Assembly (NCBI GenBank): GCA_025927935.1
Contig: JAICKM010000463.1
Span: forward strand, 1 to 5,839
From: Chloroflexia bacterium
Lineage (GTDB): Bacteria; Chloroflexota; Chloroflexia; QHBQ01; JADMIH01
Reading direction: 5' to 3'
DNA length: 5,839 nt
The notes under the pieces were generated by a model that was given only the letters and a program-made list of their open reading frames with translations, made no database searches and was not told where the DNA came from. Of this stretch, positions 1-4,682 are shown piece by piece. Every line of letters starts with the position of its first letter. Position 1 is the first letter of the stretch. A program made the position numbers and the translations under genes.

Positions 1-452
1 GGCGCCAACCGCTCGGCGCTGTCGAGCCAGATCGTCACCGGGCCGTCGTTGATCAGGGCCACCTGCATTTCGGCCTGGAAGATGCCTTGCGCGACGGGGA
101 GGCCCAGGGCGCGCAGGGCGGTGGCGCAGGCGTCCACCAGGGCGGCGGCCTGGGCGGGGGGCGCAGCATCGGTGAACGAGGGGCGGCGGCCCTTGCGCGT
201 GTCGGCGTAGAGCGTGAACTGCGAGACGAGCAGCACGCTGCCGCCCACGTCGAGCAGCGAGCGGTTCATCTTGCCCTCGGCGTCCTCGAAGATGCGCAGA
301 TGGGCGATCTTGGGCGCTAGGTAGGCGATGTCGGCAGCTGTGTCGGCGTGGCCCACGCCGAGCAGCACCAGCAGGCCCGGCCCGATGCGCCCCACCTCCT
401 GGCCCGCCACCGTGACCGCCGCCTCGCGCACGCGCTGGATCAGCGCCCTCAT
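1..452 (-). CDS. dtd: D-aminoacyl-tRNA deacylase, 3' end cut by window edge
   Basis: Cytoplasmic chiral-proofreading enzyme that hydrolyses D-amino acids (and mischarged glycine) from tRNA. The minus-strand frame beginning with ATG at 452 gives 150 codons without a stop before the window edge. The protein opens [15 protein letters not shown]. It carries both family signatures: SQFTLYAD at residues 77-84, with the conserved Thr80, and NDGPVT at 135-140, which contains the Gly-cisPro pair G137-P138 that reads substrate chirality. The family is usually about 145-150 residues, so only the last few residues and the stop should be missing. The start codon overlaps the ispF stop (ATGA, 449-452), which points to translational coupling and a shared transcript. 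No separate Shine-Dalgarno sequence is needed and none is striking. Family assignment is very secure. The functional link to ispF is probably only co-expression. Confidence 0.96.
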   Translation of the reverse strand, partial: MRALIQRVREAAVTVAGQEVGRIGPGLLVLLGVGHADTAADIAYLAPKIAHLRIFEDAEGKMNRSLLDVGGSVLLVSQFTLYADTRKGRRPSFTDAAPPAQAAALVDACATALRALGLPVAQGIFQAEMQVALINDGPVTIWLDSAERLA

Positions 453-925
453 GGCCGCCCGATCATGGCGACGGCATAGGCCGCCATGCCCTCGCCGGTG
501 CCGGTGAAGCCCAGGCCCTCGGTCGTCTTGGCCTTCACGCTGATCTGGTTCTCGGCGATGCCCAGCACGCGGGCGATCTCGCGGCGCATGGCCGGGATGT
601 GCGGCCCCAGCCGCGGCTGCTCGGCCACGATGGTGCTGTCGATGTTGTCGATGTGCCAGCCTTGCGCGGCCACCACGCGCATCGCCTCGGCCAGCAGGAG
701 GCGGCTGTCGGCCCCCTGCCAGCGGGCGTCGCTGGGCGGGAAGTGGGTGCCGATGTCGCCCAGCGCGGCGGCGCCGAGCAGCGCGTCGGTGATGGCGTGC
801 AGCAGCACATCAGCGTCCGAGTGTCCGGCCAGCCCCCGCGCGAAGGGCACCACGATGCCGCCCAGGCGCAACTCGCGCCCCTCCACCAGCCGGTGCACAT
901 CGTAGCCGAAGCCTACCCGCTGCAT
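449..925 (-). CDS. ispF: 2-C-methyl-D-erythritol 2,4-cyclodiphosphate synthase
   Basis: Cytosolic MEP-pathway enzyme that cyclises CDP-methylerythritol 2-phosphate to MEcPP with release of CMP, feeding isoprenoid synthesis. With ATG at 925 the product is 158 residues, the normal family length, and opens [13 protein letters not shown]. Metal ligands are visible as D9, H11 and H43, in GYDVHR and in the HSDADVLLH stretch. The signature [17 protein letters not shown] follows. Near the C-terminus [15 protein letters not shown] (128-142) holds the CDP-contact residues K133, T134 and E136. The frame stays open to another ATG at 958, but the 11 extra residues are encoded partly by a GAGTGCT repeat. 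The inner start has a weak GGTGG (931-935) five bases upstream, so I prefer it. Its stop overlaps the dtd start by four bases. A plausible promoter lies at 1161-1190. No other isoprenoid gene is in view. Confidence 0.97.
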   Translation of the reverse strand: MQRVGFGYDVHRLVEGRELRLGGIVVPFARGLAGHSDADVLLHAITDALLGAAALGDIGTHFPPSDARWQGADSRLLLAEAMRVVAAQGWHIDNIDSTIVAEQPRLGPHIPAMRREIARVLGIAENQISVKAKTTEGLGFTGTGEGMAAYAVAMIGRP

Positions 926-935
926 GGCGACCACC

Positions 936-947
936 GAGTGCTGAGTG
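936..947 (+). repeat. Short GAGTGCT heptamer repeat (about 1.7 copies)
   Basis: GAGTGCTGAGTG lies 10 bases upstream of the chosen ispF start (gene on the minus strand). It is the same unit and strand orientation as the longer array at 1877-1917. Read on the minus strand it encodes T-Q-H-S, so it keeps the ispF frame open back to the ATG at 958. This makes that upstream start look accidental. Confidence 0.6.
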
Positions 948-1020
948 TGTGCATGCATTCACATGGTTGCATAGGTTTGCGATCTCCTGCGTACCCTGGT
1001 CACTAACATCGGTTCATCAA

Positions 1021-1099
1021 TGCACCACGAAGGAACGAAGAACGCGAAGATCGTTTATATTAATGCTATTCTTCATGCCCTTCGCGTCTTCACGGTGCG
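1021..1099. repeat. Imperfect long inverted repeat, GAAG-rich arms
   Basis: Left arm 1021-1049 and right arm 1071-1099 are reverse complements at 20 of 29 positions by my hand alignment. Several mismatches would be G-T wobbles in RNA. The loop is a 21-base A+T-rich stretch (1050-1070). The left arm carries GAAG at an 8-9 base spacing (1029, 1037, 1046), and the right arm carries the complementary CTTC. It looks like a dispersed non-coding palindromic element. If the promoter at 1161-1190 drives ispF, it sits in that leader RNA. It is not a normal terminator because it lacks a T-tract. Confidence 0.5.
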
Positions 1100-1160
1100 T
1101 AATCGTCGCTTGTGAACGGATGGCAGATGGTCATTGTTGCGATCGGGCGGGCTTGCTTCA

Positions 1161-1190
1161 TATATAGCCGAGAGGTTGCTTCGTTGTCAA
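1161..1190 (-). promoter_or_regulatory. Sigma-70-type promoter candidate for ispF-dtd
   Basis: On the minus strand TTGACA, a perfect -35 consensus, occupies 1190-1185. An 18-base spacer follows, then TATATA at 1166-1161 (4 of 6 matches to TATAAT). Transcription would start near 1154, giving a leader of about 230 bases that includes the inverted repeat at 1021-1099. I saw no better promoter closer to ispF. The TATATA box could also serve the plus strand, with TTGCGA at 1137-1142 and an 18-base spacer. Confidence 0.42.
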
Positions 1191-1224
1191 ACGACAGAAG
1201 GGCCTATCGCAGCAGCGCAGTTCG

Positions 1225-1233
1225 TGGTATATT
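1225..1233 (+). promoter_or_regulatory. Extended -10 promoter candidate for the GNAT gene
   Basis: TGGTATATT matches the extended -10 pattern TGnTATAAT at all but one position of the hexamer. No good -35 box lies 16-18 bases upstream, which is typical of extended -10 promoters. It would start transcription near 1240 and give a leader of about 37 bases. Confidence 0.42.
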
Positions 1234-1263
1234 ATGCATCGACTACGACCGGTGTCAGTAGCG

Positions 1264-1270
1264 AAGGAGG
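1264..1270 (+). promoter_or_regulatory. Strong ribosome binding site of the GNAT gene
   Basis: AAGGAGG ends six bases before ATG 1277. This near-perfect Shine-Dalgarno match at good spacing fixes that start over the out-of-frame ATG at 1234. Confidence 0.8.
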
Positions 1271-1276
1271 CGACCG

Positions 1277-1885
1277 ATGGTGACCACGCGGCCGATCCTG
1301 GTCCCGATACCCGAGCAGTTCGTGGGCGCGCATGTGCTGTTACGGCGTTTGAACGAAGACGATGTGGATACCCTTTATACCCTGTTGCGGGAGGCGCAGC
1401 CGCATCTCGCGCGCTGGTTGCCGGGCTTTGAGGCCCCGCCGACCGCCGAGGATGCGCTGGAGGGGATTCGCCGCCTGCACGCGCACTGGGCGCGGCGCGA
1501 AAGCTTCAGCATGGGCATCTTTGCCCGCGCGGACGGCGCGCTGGTGGGCGACGTGCGCTTGCGTCCCGGCGACTGGAAGATCCCGGCTTTCGACCTGGCC
1601 TACTGGCTGCACCCGGCCGCCGAGGGCCATGGGTACGCGCGCGCGGCGGTCCGCCTGCTGACGGCTTTCGCGTTCGAGAACCTGCACGCCCGCCGGGTTA
1701 TGATCGCCTGCGATAAACGCAACGTGCGCAGCCGGCGGGTGCCCGAAAGCCTGGGCTTCCCCTACGAAGGCTGCCTGCGCAACCACACTCTGGGCGCCGA
1801 CGGCCAGCCGTTTGACATGATGATTTACGCCATGACCCCCGCCGATTATACCCAGGCCCGCGCCGCCTGGCCCACGGAGTGCTGA
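1277..1885 (+). CDS. GNAT-family N-acetyltransferase, RimJ/RimL-like
   Basis: Probable cytoplasmic acetyl-CoA-dependent N-acetyltransferase; the acceptor cannot be told from sequence. The 202-residue product has the RimJ/RimL-type layout. It starts with VLLRRLNEDDVDTLYTLL (20-37). A central strand follows (87-96, GALVGDVRLR), then FDLAYWLHPAAEGHGYARAA with the acetyl-CoA loop at 116-121. The end of the core is CDKRNVRSRRVPESLGF (145-161), containing the N149-x-x-S152 pattern and the usual L-G-F, then EGCLRNH. The pyrophosphate-loop consensus Q/R-x-x-G-x-G/A is met except that E116 stands where Gln or Arg is usual. The start is fixed by AAGGAGG at 1264-1270. The last two codons and the TGA lie inside a heptamer tandem repeat. 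It could modify ribosomal protein N-termini, or an antibiotic or metabolite; family 0.95, substrate unknown. Confidence 0.93.
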   Translation: MVTTRPILVPIPEQFVGAHVLLRRLNEDDVDTLYTLLREAQPHLARWLPGFEAPPTAEDALEGIRRLHAHWARRESFSMGIFARADGALVGDVRLRPGDWKIPAFDLAYWLHPAAEGHGYARAAVRLLTAFAFENLHARRVMIACDKRNVRSRRVPESLGFPYEGCLRNHTLGADGQPFDMMIYAMTPADYTQARAAWPTEC

Positions 1886-1917
1886 GTGCTGAGTGCTGAG
1901 TGCTGAGTGCTGAGTGC
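1877..1917 (+). repeat. GAGTGCT heptamer tandem array, 5.9 copies
   Basis: Five perfect GAGTGCT units plus six bases of a sixth, with no mismatches. The first unit overlaps the end of the acetyltransferase gene: GAG TGC TGA supplies Glu201, Cys202 and the stop. Because seven is not a multiple of three, the array puts a TGA in every plus-strand frame within 21 bases. The minus strand reads as an open S-T-Q-H-S-A-L repeat. A short copy occurs at 936-947. Confidence 0.95.
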
Positions 1918-1920
1918 GAC

Positions 1921-1953
1921 GAATGACGCGGCAGGGCGAGGGGGTCGTCATTC
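1921..1953. repeat. 8-bp inverted repeat, possible stem-loop
   Basis: GAATGACG (1921-1928) and CGTCATTC (1946-1953) are perfect reverse complements separated by 17 G-rich bases. The pair lies directly after the heptamer array and abuts the GC palindrome. It could help end the acetyltransferase transcript, but there is no T-tract. Confidence 0.4.
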
Positions 1954-1977
1954 CCCCTTCCCGCCGCGGGAAGGGGG
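1953..1977. repeat. Perfect 12-bp GC-rich palindrome
   Basis: CCCCCTTCCCGC (1953-1964), one central C, then GCGGGAAGGGGG (1966-1977). As RNA it would form about a 10-bp stem with a 5-base loop. G-rich sequence follows to about 1987. On the minus strand the neighbourhood reads T-P-L-P-P-L-P-A-A-G-R-G, a peptide I associate with spurious open frames over dispersed repeats. It is therefore probably a repeat family member; a factor-independent terminator is less likely without a T-run. Confidence 0.6.
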
Positions 1978-2007
1978 GGCAGGGGGGTTAGGTTGTCGCC
2001 CGTAGGG

Positions 2008-2035
2008 TTGCAATTGAGCCGGGACATGCTATAAT
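2008..2035 (+). promoter_or_regulatory. Strong sigma-70-type promoter of the TPR/zinc-ribbon gene
   Basis: TTGCAA (2008-2013), a 16-base spacer, then a perfect TATAAT (2030-2035) preceded by TG-C, so it is also an extended -10 box (2027-2035). Transcription would start near 2042, leaving a leader of about 88 bases. It is the best promoter match in the window. Confidence 0.75.
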
Positions 2036-2114
2036 AGCAGATATGTAGTTATGTTCACTGACTGCACCCGAGACGGCGTGTCCCCCGGTGTGCGGACGGC
2101 GGAGGCAAGCCCGC

Positions 2115-2120
2115 GAGGAG
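2115..2120 (+). promoter_or_regulatory. Ribosome binding site of the TPR/zinc-ribbon gene
   Basis: GAGGAG ends nine bases before ATG 2130. An additional GGCGGAGG lies further upstream (2098-2105) and is too far away to serve this start. Confidence 0.6.
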
Positions 2121-2129
2121 TGACCGGCG

Positions 2130-3659
2130 ATGGATCAACAGGACGCGAACCTGCGCAATATGCTGCAATTGGGCATCAAAGCGGCGCAGGCTAAGCGGAA
2201 GACGGAAGCCTACCAGTTATTGAGCCAGGTGGTGCGGCGCGACCCGCGCAGCGAACAGGGATGGCTGTGGCTGGCCGCCGTCGCCCCCCATCCCCAGGAA
2301 TCGCTCGACGCCTTTAACCATGTGCTGGCGATCAACCCCACCAACGAGCAGGCGCGGGTGGGGCAGCGCTGGGCCATGTCGCGCTTGAACGCCGCGACTG
2401 CCCCGGCGGCCACCGCCGCGCCGCCGGCGGCGCAGGCGCCCCTGGCATCGCCGGCCCGGCCGTCTGTCACGCCACCCCAGGCGCCTCCGGCCCGCGCGGG
2501 ACTTACCTCCGAGAGCCGCGCCACGACCTTCGCCCCTGGCGGCAGCACCCCTGGTGGGAACGCACCCGCTGCCGGCGGACGGGCGGGGCTGTCCTCCGAG
2601 AGCCTGGCCTCGCTGTTCGCCCCGCAGGGTGCGGTGGCGGGCCAGCCCGGCCCCGCCCCGGCGCCCGCCCCGGCCCCTGTCGCGCCGGTGGCCTCTACGC
2701 TTGCGCCGCCTGCCTCTAAGGAGGCACCGGCGCGGCCCGAACCGGTCGCTCCGCCTGCGCGCCCCGCGCCCGCCCCGGCCTGGCCGGAGAGTCCGGCGCC
2801 ACAGGGTGGCTCGCCCACCGCGGAGATCCCCACGCCGAGTCCCACGCCCCCCGCGCCCGCGGCTCCGGAGGACTGGCGCGCAGCCGGCGATCTCAATGTA
2901 CCGGCGGGCACCGTCAACTGGGATGATGACGGCGCGGACCTCCGCAATCTCGATGATCTGGCGACGGATTATGCCCAGGGCGTGACCTGCCCCAATTGTG
3001 GCGCCCCCGGCCAGACCGGCCTGGTCTGCTCCCTGTGCAATAGTCCGCTGCCGCAACCCCCGCCCGAAGGCATGGACACTCTGGACCCATCCCTGCGCGG
3101 CGTGGGTTATGCGCCCGCGGAAGCGCGACTGGCGGGCACGAATGCGCTGCCGGTTTCGCGTCCCGTCGAGTATACCGCCGCACCGGCCGCCGAGGTGCCG
3201 GCCTCGCCGTATATGGAGACACTGCGGCCCGTGGGCCGGCGCCCCAGCGTACTCCCGCTGGTGCTCGGCGCGGCGCTGCTGATTACCGGCATCGTCGTCG
3301 TGGTGTACGGCTTGTTGGGCGGCAATAATACGCGCTTTGACCAGGTGGGGCAGCGCTTCTTTGCCGCGCATCTCGCCAAGCAATACGATAATGCGGCGAA
3401 TTATCTGGCGCCCGACTTGAAAGCGAGTTACCTGGCCGCCCATGATCTGCCGGGCCTGAACCTGACGACGGCCCTGGGCGCCGCGCCGGCCTGGACGGCC
3501 GTGGGCGCCCCGCTGCAAATGGCGCCCGACGGCAGCAGCGGCGAATCGTATGTCACCTTGACGCCGCAGGGCGGCGGCGCGCCGTTGCGCTATCTGGTGA
3601 AGGTCACGCAGAGCGGCGGCAACTGGCTGATCCAATCGGTGCTCCCCCAGGCGCCATAG
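2130..3659 (+). CDS. TPR-like, zinc-ribbon, single-pass membrane protein (509 aa)
   Basis: No named family recognised; role unknown. Residues 1-85 form a TPR-like helical block: AAQAKRKTEAYQLLSQVVRRDP, then WLWLAAVAP and LDAFNHVLAINPTNEQAR. Residues about 88-255 are a Pro/Ala-rich, low-complexity linker. It contains a motif repeated 29 residues apart: RAGLTSESRATTFAPGG (122-138) and RAGLSSESLASLFAPQG (151-167). A C4 zinc ribbon follows: C287-x2-C290-x9-C300-x2-C303. After R370-R371 comes one hydrophobic segment, about 374-396 (PLVLGAALLITGIVVVVYGL). The last ~111 residues (FFAAHLAKQYDNAANYLAPDLKASYL onward) resemble small extracytoplasmic NTF2-like or DUF4878-type domains. The basic pair before the membrane segment predicts the N-terminus inside and the C-terminal domain outside. 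It has its own strong promoter. It may be a scaffold or sensor linking an inner TPR/zinc module to an outer domain. Coding status is very secure; domain calls at 259-509 are moderate. Confidence 0.92.
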   Translation: MDQQDANLRNMLQLGIKAAQAKRKTEAYQLLSQVVRRDPRSEQGWLWLAAVAPHPQESLDAFNHVLAINPTNEQARVGQRWAMSRLNAATAPAATAAPPAAQAPLASPARPSVTPPQAPPARAGLTSESRATTFAPGGSTPGGNAPAAGGRAGLSSESLASLFAPQGAVAGQPGPAPAPAPAPVAPVASTLAPPASKEAPARPEPVAPPARPAPAPAWPESPAPQGGSPTAEIPTPSPTPPAPAAPEDWRAAGDLNVPAGTVNWDDDGADLRNLDDLATDYAQGVTCPNCGAPGQTGLVCSLCNSPLPQPPPEGMDTLDPSLRGVGYAPAEARLAGTNALPVSRPVEYTAAPAAEVPASPYMETLRPVGRRPSVLPLVLGAALLITGIVVVVYGLLGGNNTRFDQVGQRFFAAHLAKQYDNAANYLAPDLKASYLAAHDLPGLNLTTALGAAPAWTAVGAPLQMAPDGSSGESYVTLTPQGGGAPLRYLVKVTQSGGNWLIQSVLPQAP

Positions 3660-3688
3660 GCGTCCCCCGCCGGGATTCTGCTGGGCGG

Positions 3689-3715
3689 CAGGCCGGTTGC
3701 AAACCGGCCCCTACA
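3689..3715 (-). repeat. REP-like palindrome, copy 1
   Basis: Core GGCCGGTT (3691-3698), centre GCA, AACCGGCC (3702-3709). Read on the minus strand it begins TGTAGGGGCC and ends CCTG, the same asymmetric flanks as copy 4. It lies 30 bases after the membrane-protein stop and would fold into a stable hairpin in that transcript. Confidence 0.8.
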
Positions 3716-3756
3716 AGGCAAACTGGCGATGGCCGCCCGCCGGCGCGCTGCCGATA

Positions 3757-3782
3757 AAACGGATGTGCCCTCCCGTCCGTTT
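3757..3782. repeat. 7-bp inverted repeat before rsfS
   Basis: AAACGGA (3757-3763) and TCCGTTT (3776-3782) flank a 12-base loop. It could act as a weak terminator for the upstream gene or an operator for rsfS. A poor promoter match (TTTACA at 3780-3785 with TAACCT 15 bases on) overlaps its right arm. Confidence 0.3.
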
Positions 3783-3812
3783 ACATAGTAGACACGTTCG
3801 TAACCTTAGTTA

Positions 3813-3818
3813 GGGAGG
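3813..3818 (+). promoter_or_regulatory. Ribosome binding site deciding the rsfS TTG start
   Basis: GGGAGG ends 10 bases before TTG 3829. No ATG or GTG in frame follows at useful spacing, so this site favours the TTG. A second site, AAGGAG at 3868-3873, lies six bases before an in-frame CTG at 3880. Confidence 0.5.
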
Positions 3819-3828
3819 ACAGCATTCA

Positions 3829-4224
3829 TTGGTAGAACCACGTGTAGTAGCTCCTGTGCAGGAGTCCAAGGAGAACCGCCTGGACGGAAATGAGTTGGCC
3901 CGCACGATTGTCCAAATCGCCGCCGATAAGAAGGCAGAGGATATCATCATGCTCGATATCCGCGGCCTGTCGATTATCGCCGATTATTTCGTGATTTGCA
4001 CCGGTACGAGCGACCGGCAGGTTCGCGCCATCGCCAAAGATATCGATGAGCAAGTGGGAAAACGGGGCTTGAACGCCGTCCATATCGAAGGCATGACCGA
4101 TGCCCATTGGGTTTTGCTGGACTACGGCTCCGTGATCGTTCATGTCTTCGATCCCGCGACGCGCGACTACTACCGGTTGGAAAAGCTCTGGGCGGAAGCG
4201 CCGCGGGTCCTGGTGATCCAATAG
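3829..4224 (+). CDS. rsfS: Ribosomal silencing factor RsfS (Iojap/YbeB family)
   Basis: Binds ribosomal protein uL14 on the large subunit and blocks subunit joining, lowering translation under poor nutrition. The 131-residue product has the whole family core from ELARTIVQIAADKKAEDI (22-39), through DYFVICTGTSDRQVRAIA, to WVLLDYGSVIVHVFDP and RDYYRLEKLW. The start is TTG 3829 with GGGAGG upstream. This gives about 20 residues before the usual N-terminus of this 105-130 residue family. An alternative is the CTG codon 18 at 3880, preceded by AAGGAG, which would give a canonical short N-terminus. The common partner nadD is not adjacent. A 65-residue membrane-protein gene follows on the same strand after 90 bases, probably on the same transcript, which ends at 4528-4560. 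Family call is very secure; the start is not. Confidence 0.95.
   Translation: MVEPRVVAPVQESKENRLDGNELARTIVQIAADKKAEDIIMLDIRGLSIIADYFVICTGTSDRQVRAIAKDIDEQVGKRGLNAVHIEGMTDAHWVLLDYGSVIVHVFDPATRDYYRLEKLWAEAPRVLVIQ
3851..3864. repeat. Small palindrome inside the rsfS 5' end
   Basis: CTCCTG-TG-CAGGAG: 6-bp arms around a 2-base centre. It lies between the two candidate rsfS starts and could hide an AGGAG sequence in a hairpin. The meaning is uncertain, since it is also explained by codons for A-P-V-Q-E. Confidence 0.3.
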
Positions 4225-4302
4225 GCGCGCTCCCATAACCGCAACGCTACCGTACCTGTTCCGGCACCGGGCGCAGCATCCATCTAACTCGCTATCTAGA
4301 TC

Positions 4303-4308
4303 AGGAGA
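4303..4308 (+). promoter_or_regulatory. Ribosome binding site of the small membrane-protein gene
   Basis: AGGAGA ends six bases before ATG 4315. The good match and spacing are the main evidence that this short frame is translated. Confidence 0.7.
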
Positions 4309-4314
4309 ACCTCA

Positions 4315-4512
4315 ATGCTGAGCATCAGTGGCAATGGCGCACAACCGAATTATCTGATGATCGGGCTGGTCCTGGGCACGCTTGCCGGATTCCTGATCGG
4401 GGCCTTGTTAATGCTGCAAGTGGGGCAGCAAACCACCAGCATGGTGCATGATCTGTGGACGCGCGCCCTGGGCGATCATGATCGCGTCCGCTTCGAGCTA
4501 CTCTCGCAGTAA
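4315..4512 (+). CDS. Small glycine-zipper single-pass membrane protein (65 aa)
   Basis: Function unknown. The protein has a short polar start (1-12), one hydrophobic segment at about 13-36 (YLMIGLVLGTLAGFLIGALL onward), and a polar tail of about 28 residues with mixed charge (HDLWTRALGDHDRVRFELLSQ). Glycines G17, G21, G25 and G29 are spaced exactly every four residues. This GxxxGxxxGxxxG glycine zipper usually packs transmembrane helices together, so self-association is plausible. It loosely resembles YtxH-like small membrane proteins but lacks enough sequence for an assignment. AGGAGA at ideal spacing, position directly after rsfS and a strong terminator 15 bases downstream all support it being real. 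No signal-peptide cleavage site is apparent; orientation is unclear. Confidence 0.78.
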   Translation: MLSISGNGAQPNYLMIGLVLGTLAGFLIGALLMLQVGQQTTSMVHDLWTRALGDHDRVRFELLSQ

Positions 4513-4527
4513 TCCCCCGCACACGAC

Positions 4528-4560
4528 AGAAGCCGCCGGAACGTCCGGCGGCTTCTTGCT
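4528..4560 (+). terminator. Intrinsic terminator after rsfS and the small membrane gene
   Basis: Perfect 13-bp stem: AGAAGCCGCCGGA (4528-4540), loop ACG, TCCGGCGGCTTCT (4544-4556), followed by the T-rich TGCTTTCT. It starts 15 bases after the TAA at 4510-4512. The T-tract is on the plus strand only, so it ends the rsfS unit rather than the converging FmdB gene. Confidence 0.9.
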
Positions 4561-4614
4561 TTCTCCGGGTATCGGTAACGTCGCGTGGTGCGCCACAATG
4601 ATGCTGCGGACCTG

Positions 4615-4642
4615 CCGGGCCGGTTTCAAACCGGCCCCTACA
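4615..4642 (-). repeat. REP-like palindrome, copy 2
   Basis: GGGCCGGTTT (4617-4626), centre C, AAACCGGCCC (4628-4637): perfect 10-bp arms. On the minus strand it begins TGTAGGGGCC, the same polarity as copy 1. It lies between the converging small membrane gene and the FmdB gene, where it may end the FmdB transcript as a hairpin, though no T-run follows. Confidence 0.85.
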
Positions 4643-4682
4643 CGTGGGCCTACCGTGATCTGCTGGCGGCGAATAACCTGCG

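Larger units (their letters stand above)
926..1276. other. Divergent intergenic region between ispF and the GNAT gene
   Basis: About 350 bases without a credible gene. It holds a short GAGTGCT repeat beside the ispF start, an imperfect inverted repeat (1021-1099), a minus-strand promoter candidate (1161-1190), an extended -10 box for the acetyltransferase (1225-1233) and that gene's ribosome binding site. An open frame at 949-1167 on the plus strand runs through the inverted repeat and has no ribosome binding site or family resemblance, so I treat it as noise. Local base composition is richer in A+T than the flanking genes, as expected of a regulatory stretch. Confidence 0.6.

Noticed and set aside
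87..320. Plus-strand open frame of 77 codons
   Set aside because: Antisense to dtd, Gly-rich composition typical of a shadow frame.
486..1006. Plus-strand open frames opposite ispF
   Set aside because: Antisense to a fully recognisable IspF; no ribosome binding site or family resemblance.
949..1167. Plus-strand open frame of 72 codons in the ispF-GNAT gap
   Set aside because: Runs through the inverted repeat, no ribosome binding site, and the sequence resembles translations of dispersed repeats.
1340..1951. Minus-strand open frame of 203 codons across the GNAT gene
   Set aside because: Antisense to a secure gene; its N-terminal part is only the heptamer repeat read as S-T-Q-H-S-A-L.
2210..2947. 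Second minus-strand open frame (245 codons) in the same region
   Set aside because: Low-complexity Gly/Ala shadow of the Pro/Ala linker.
2217..3635. Long minus-strand open frame (472 codons) opposite the TPR/zinc-ribbon gene
   Set aside because: Arg/Gly-rich, no recognisable domain; a by-product of high GC and the Pro/Ala codons on the other strand, where the zinc ribbon and membrane segment are clear.
4225..4314. Separate promoter for the small membrane gene
   Set aside because: No -10/-35 pair of useful quality in the 90-base gap; read-through from rsfS is simpler.
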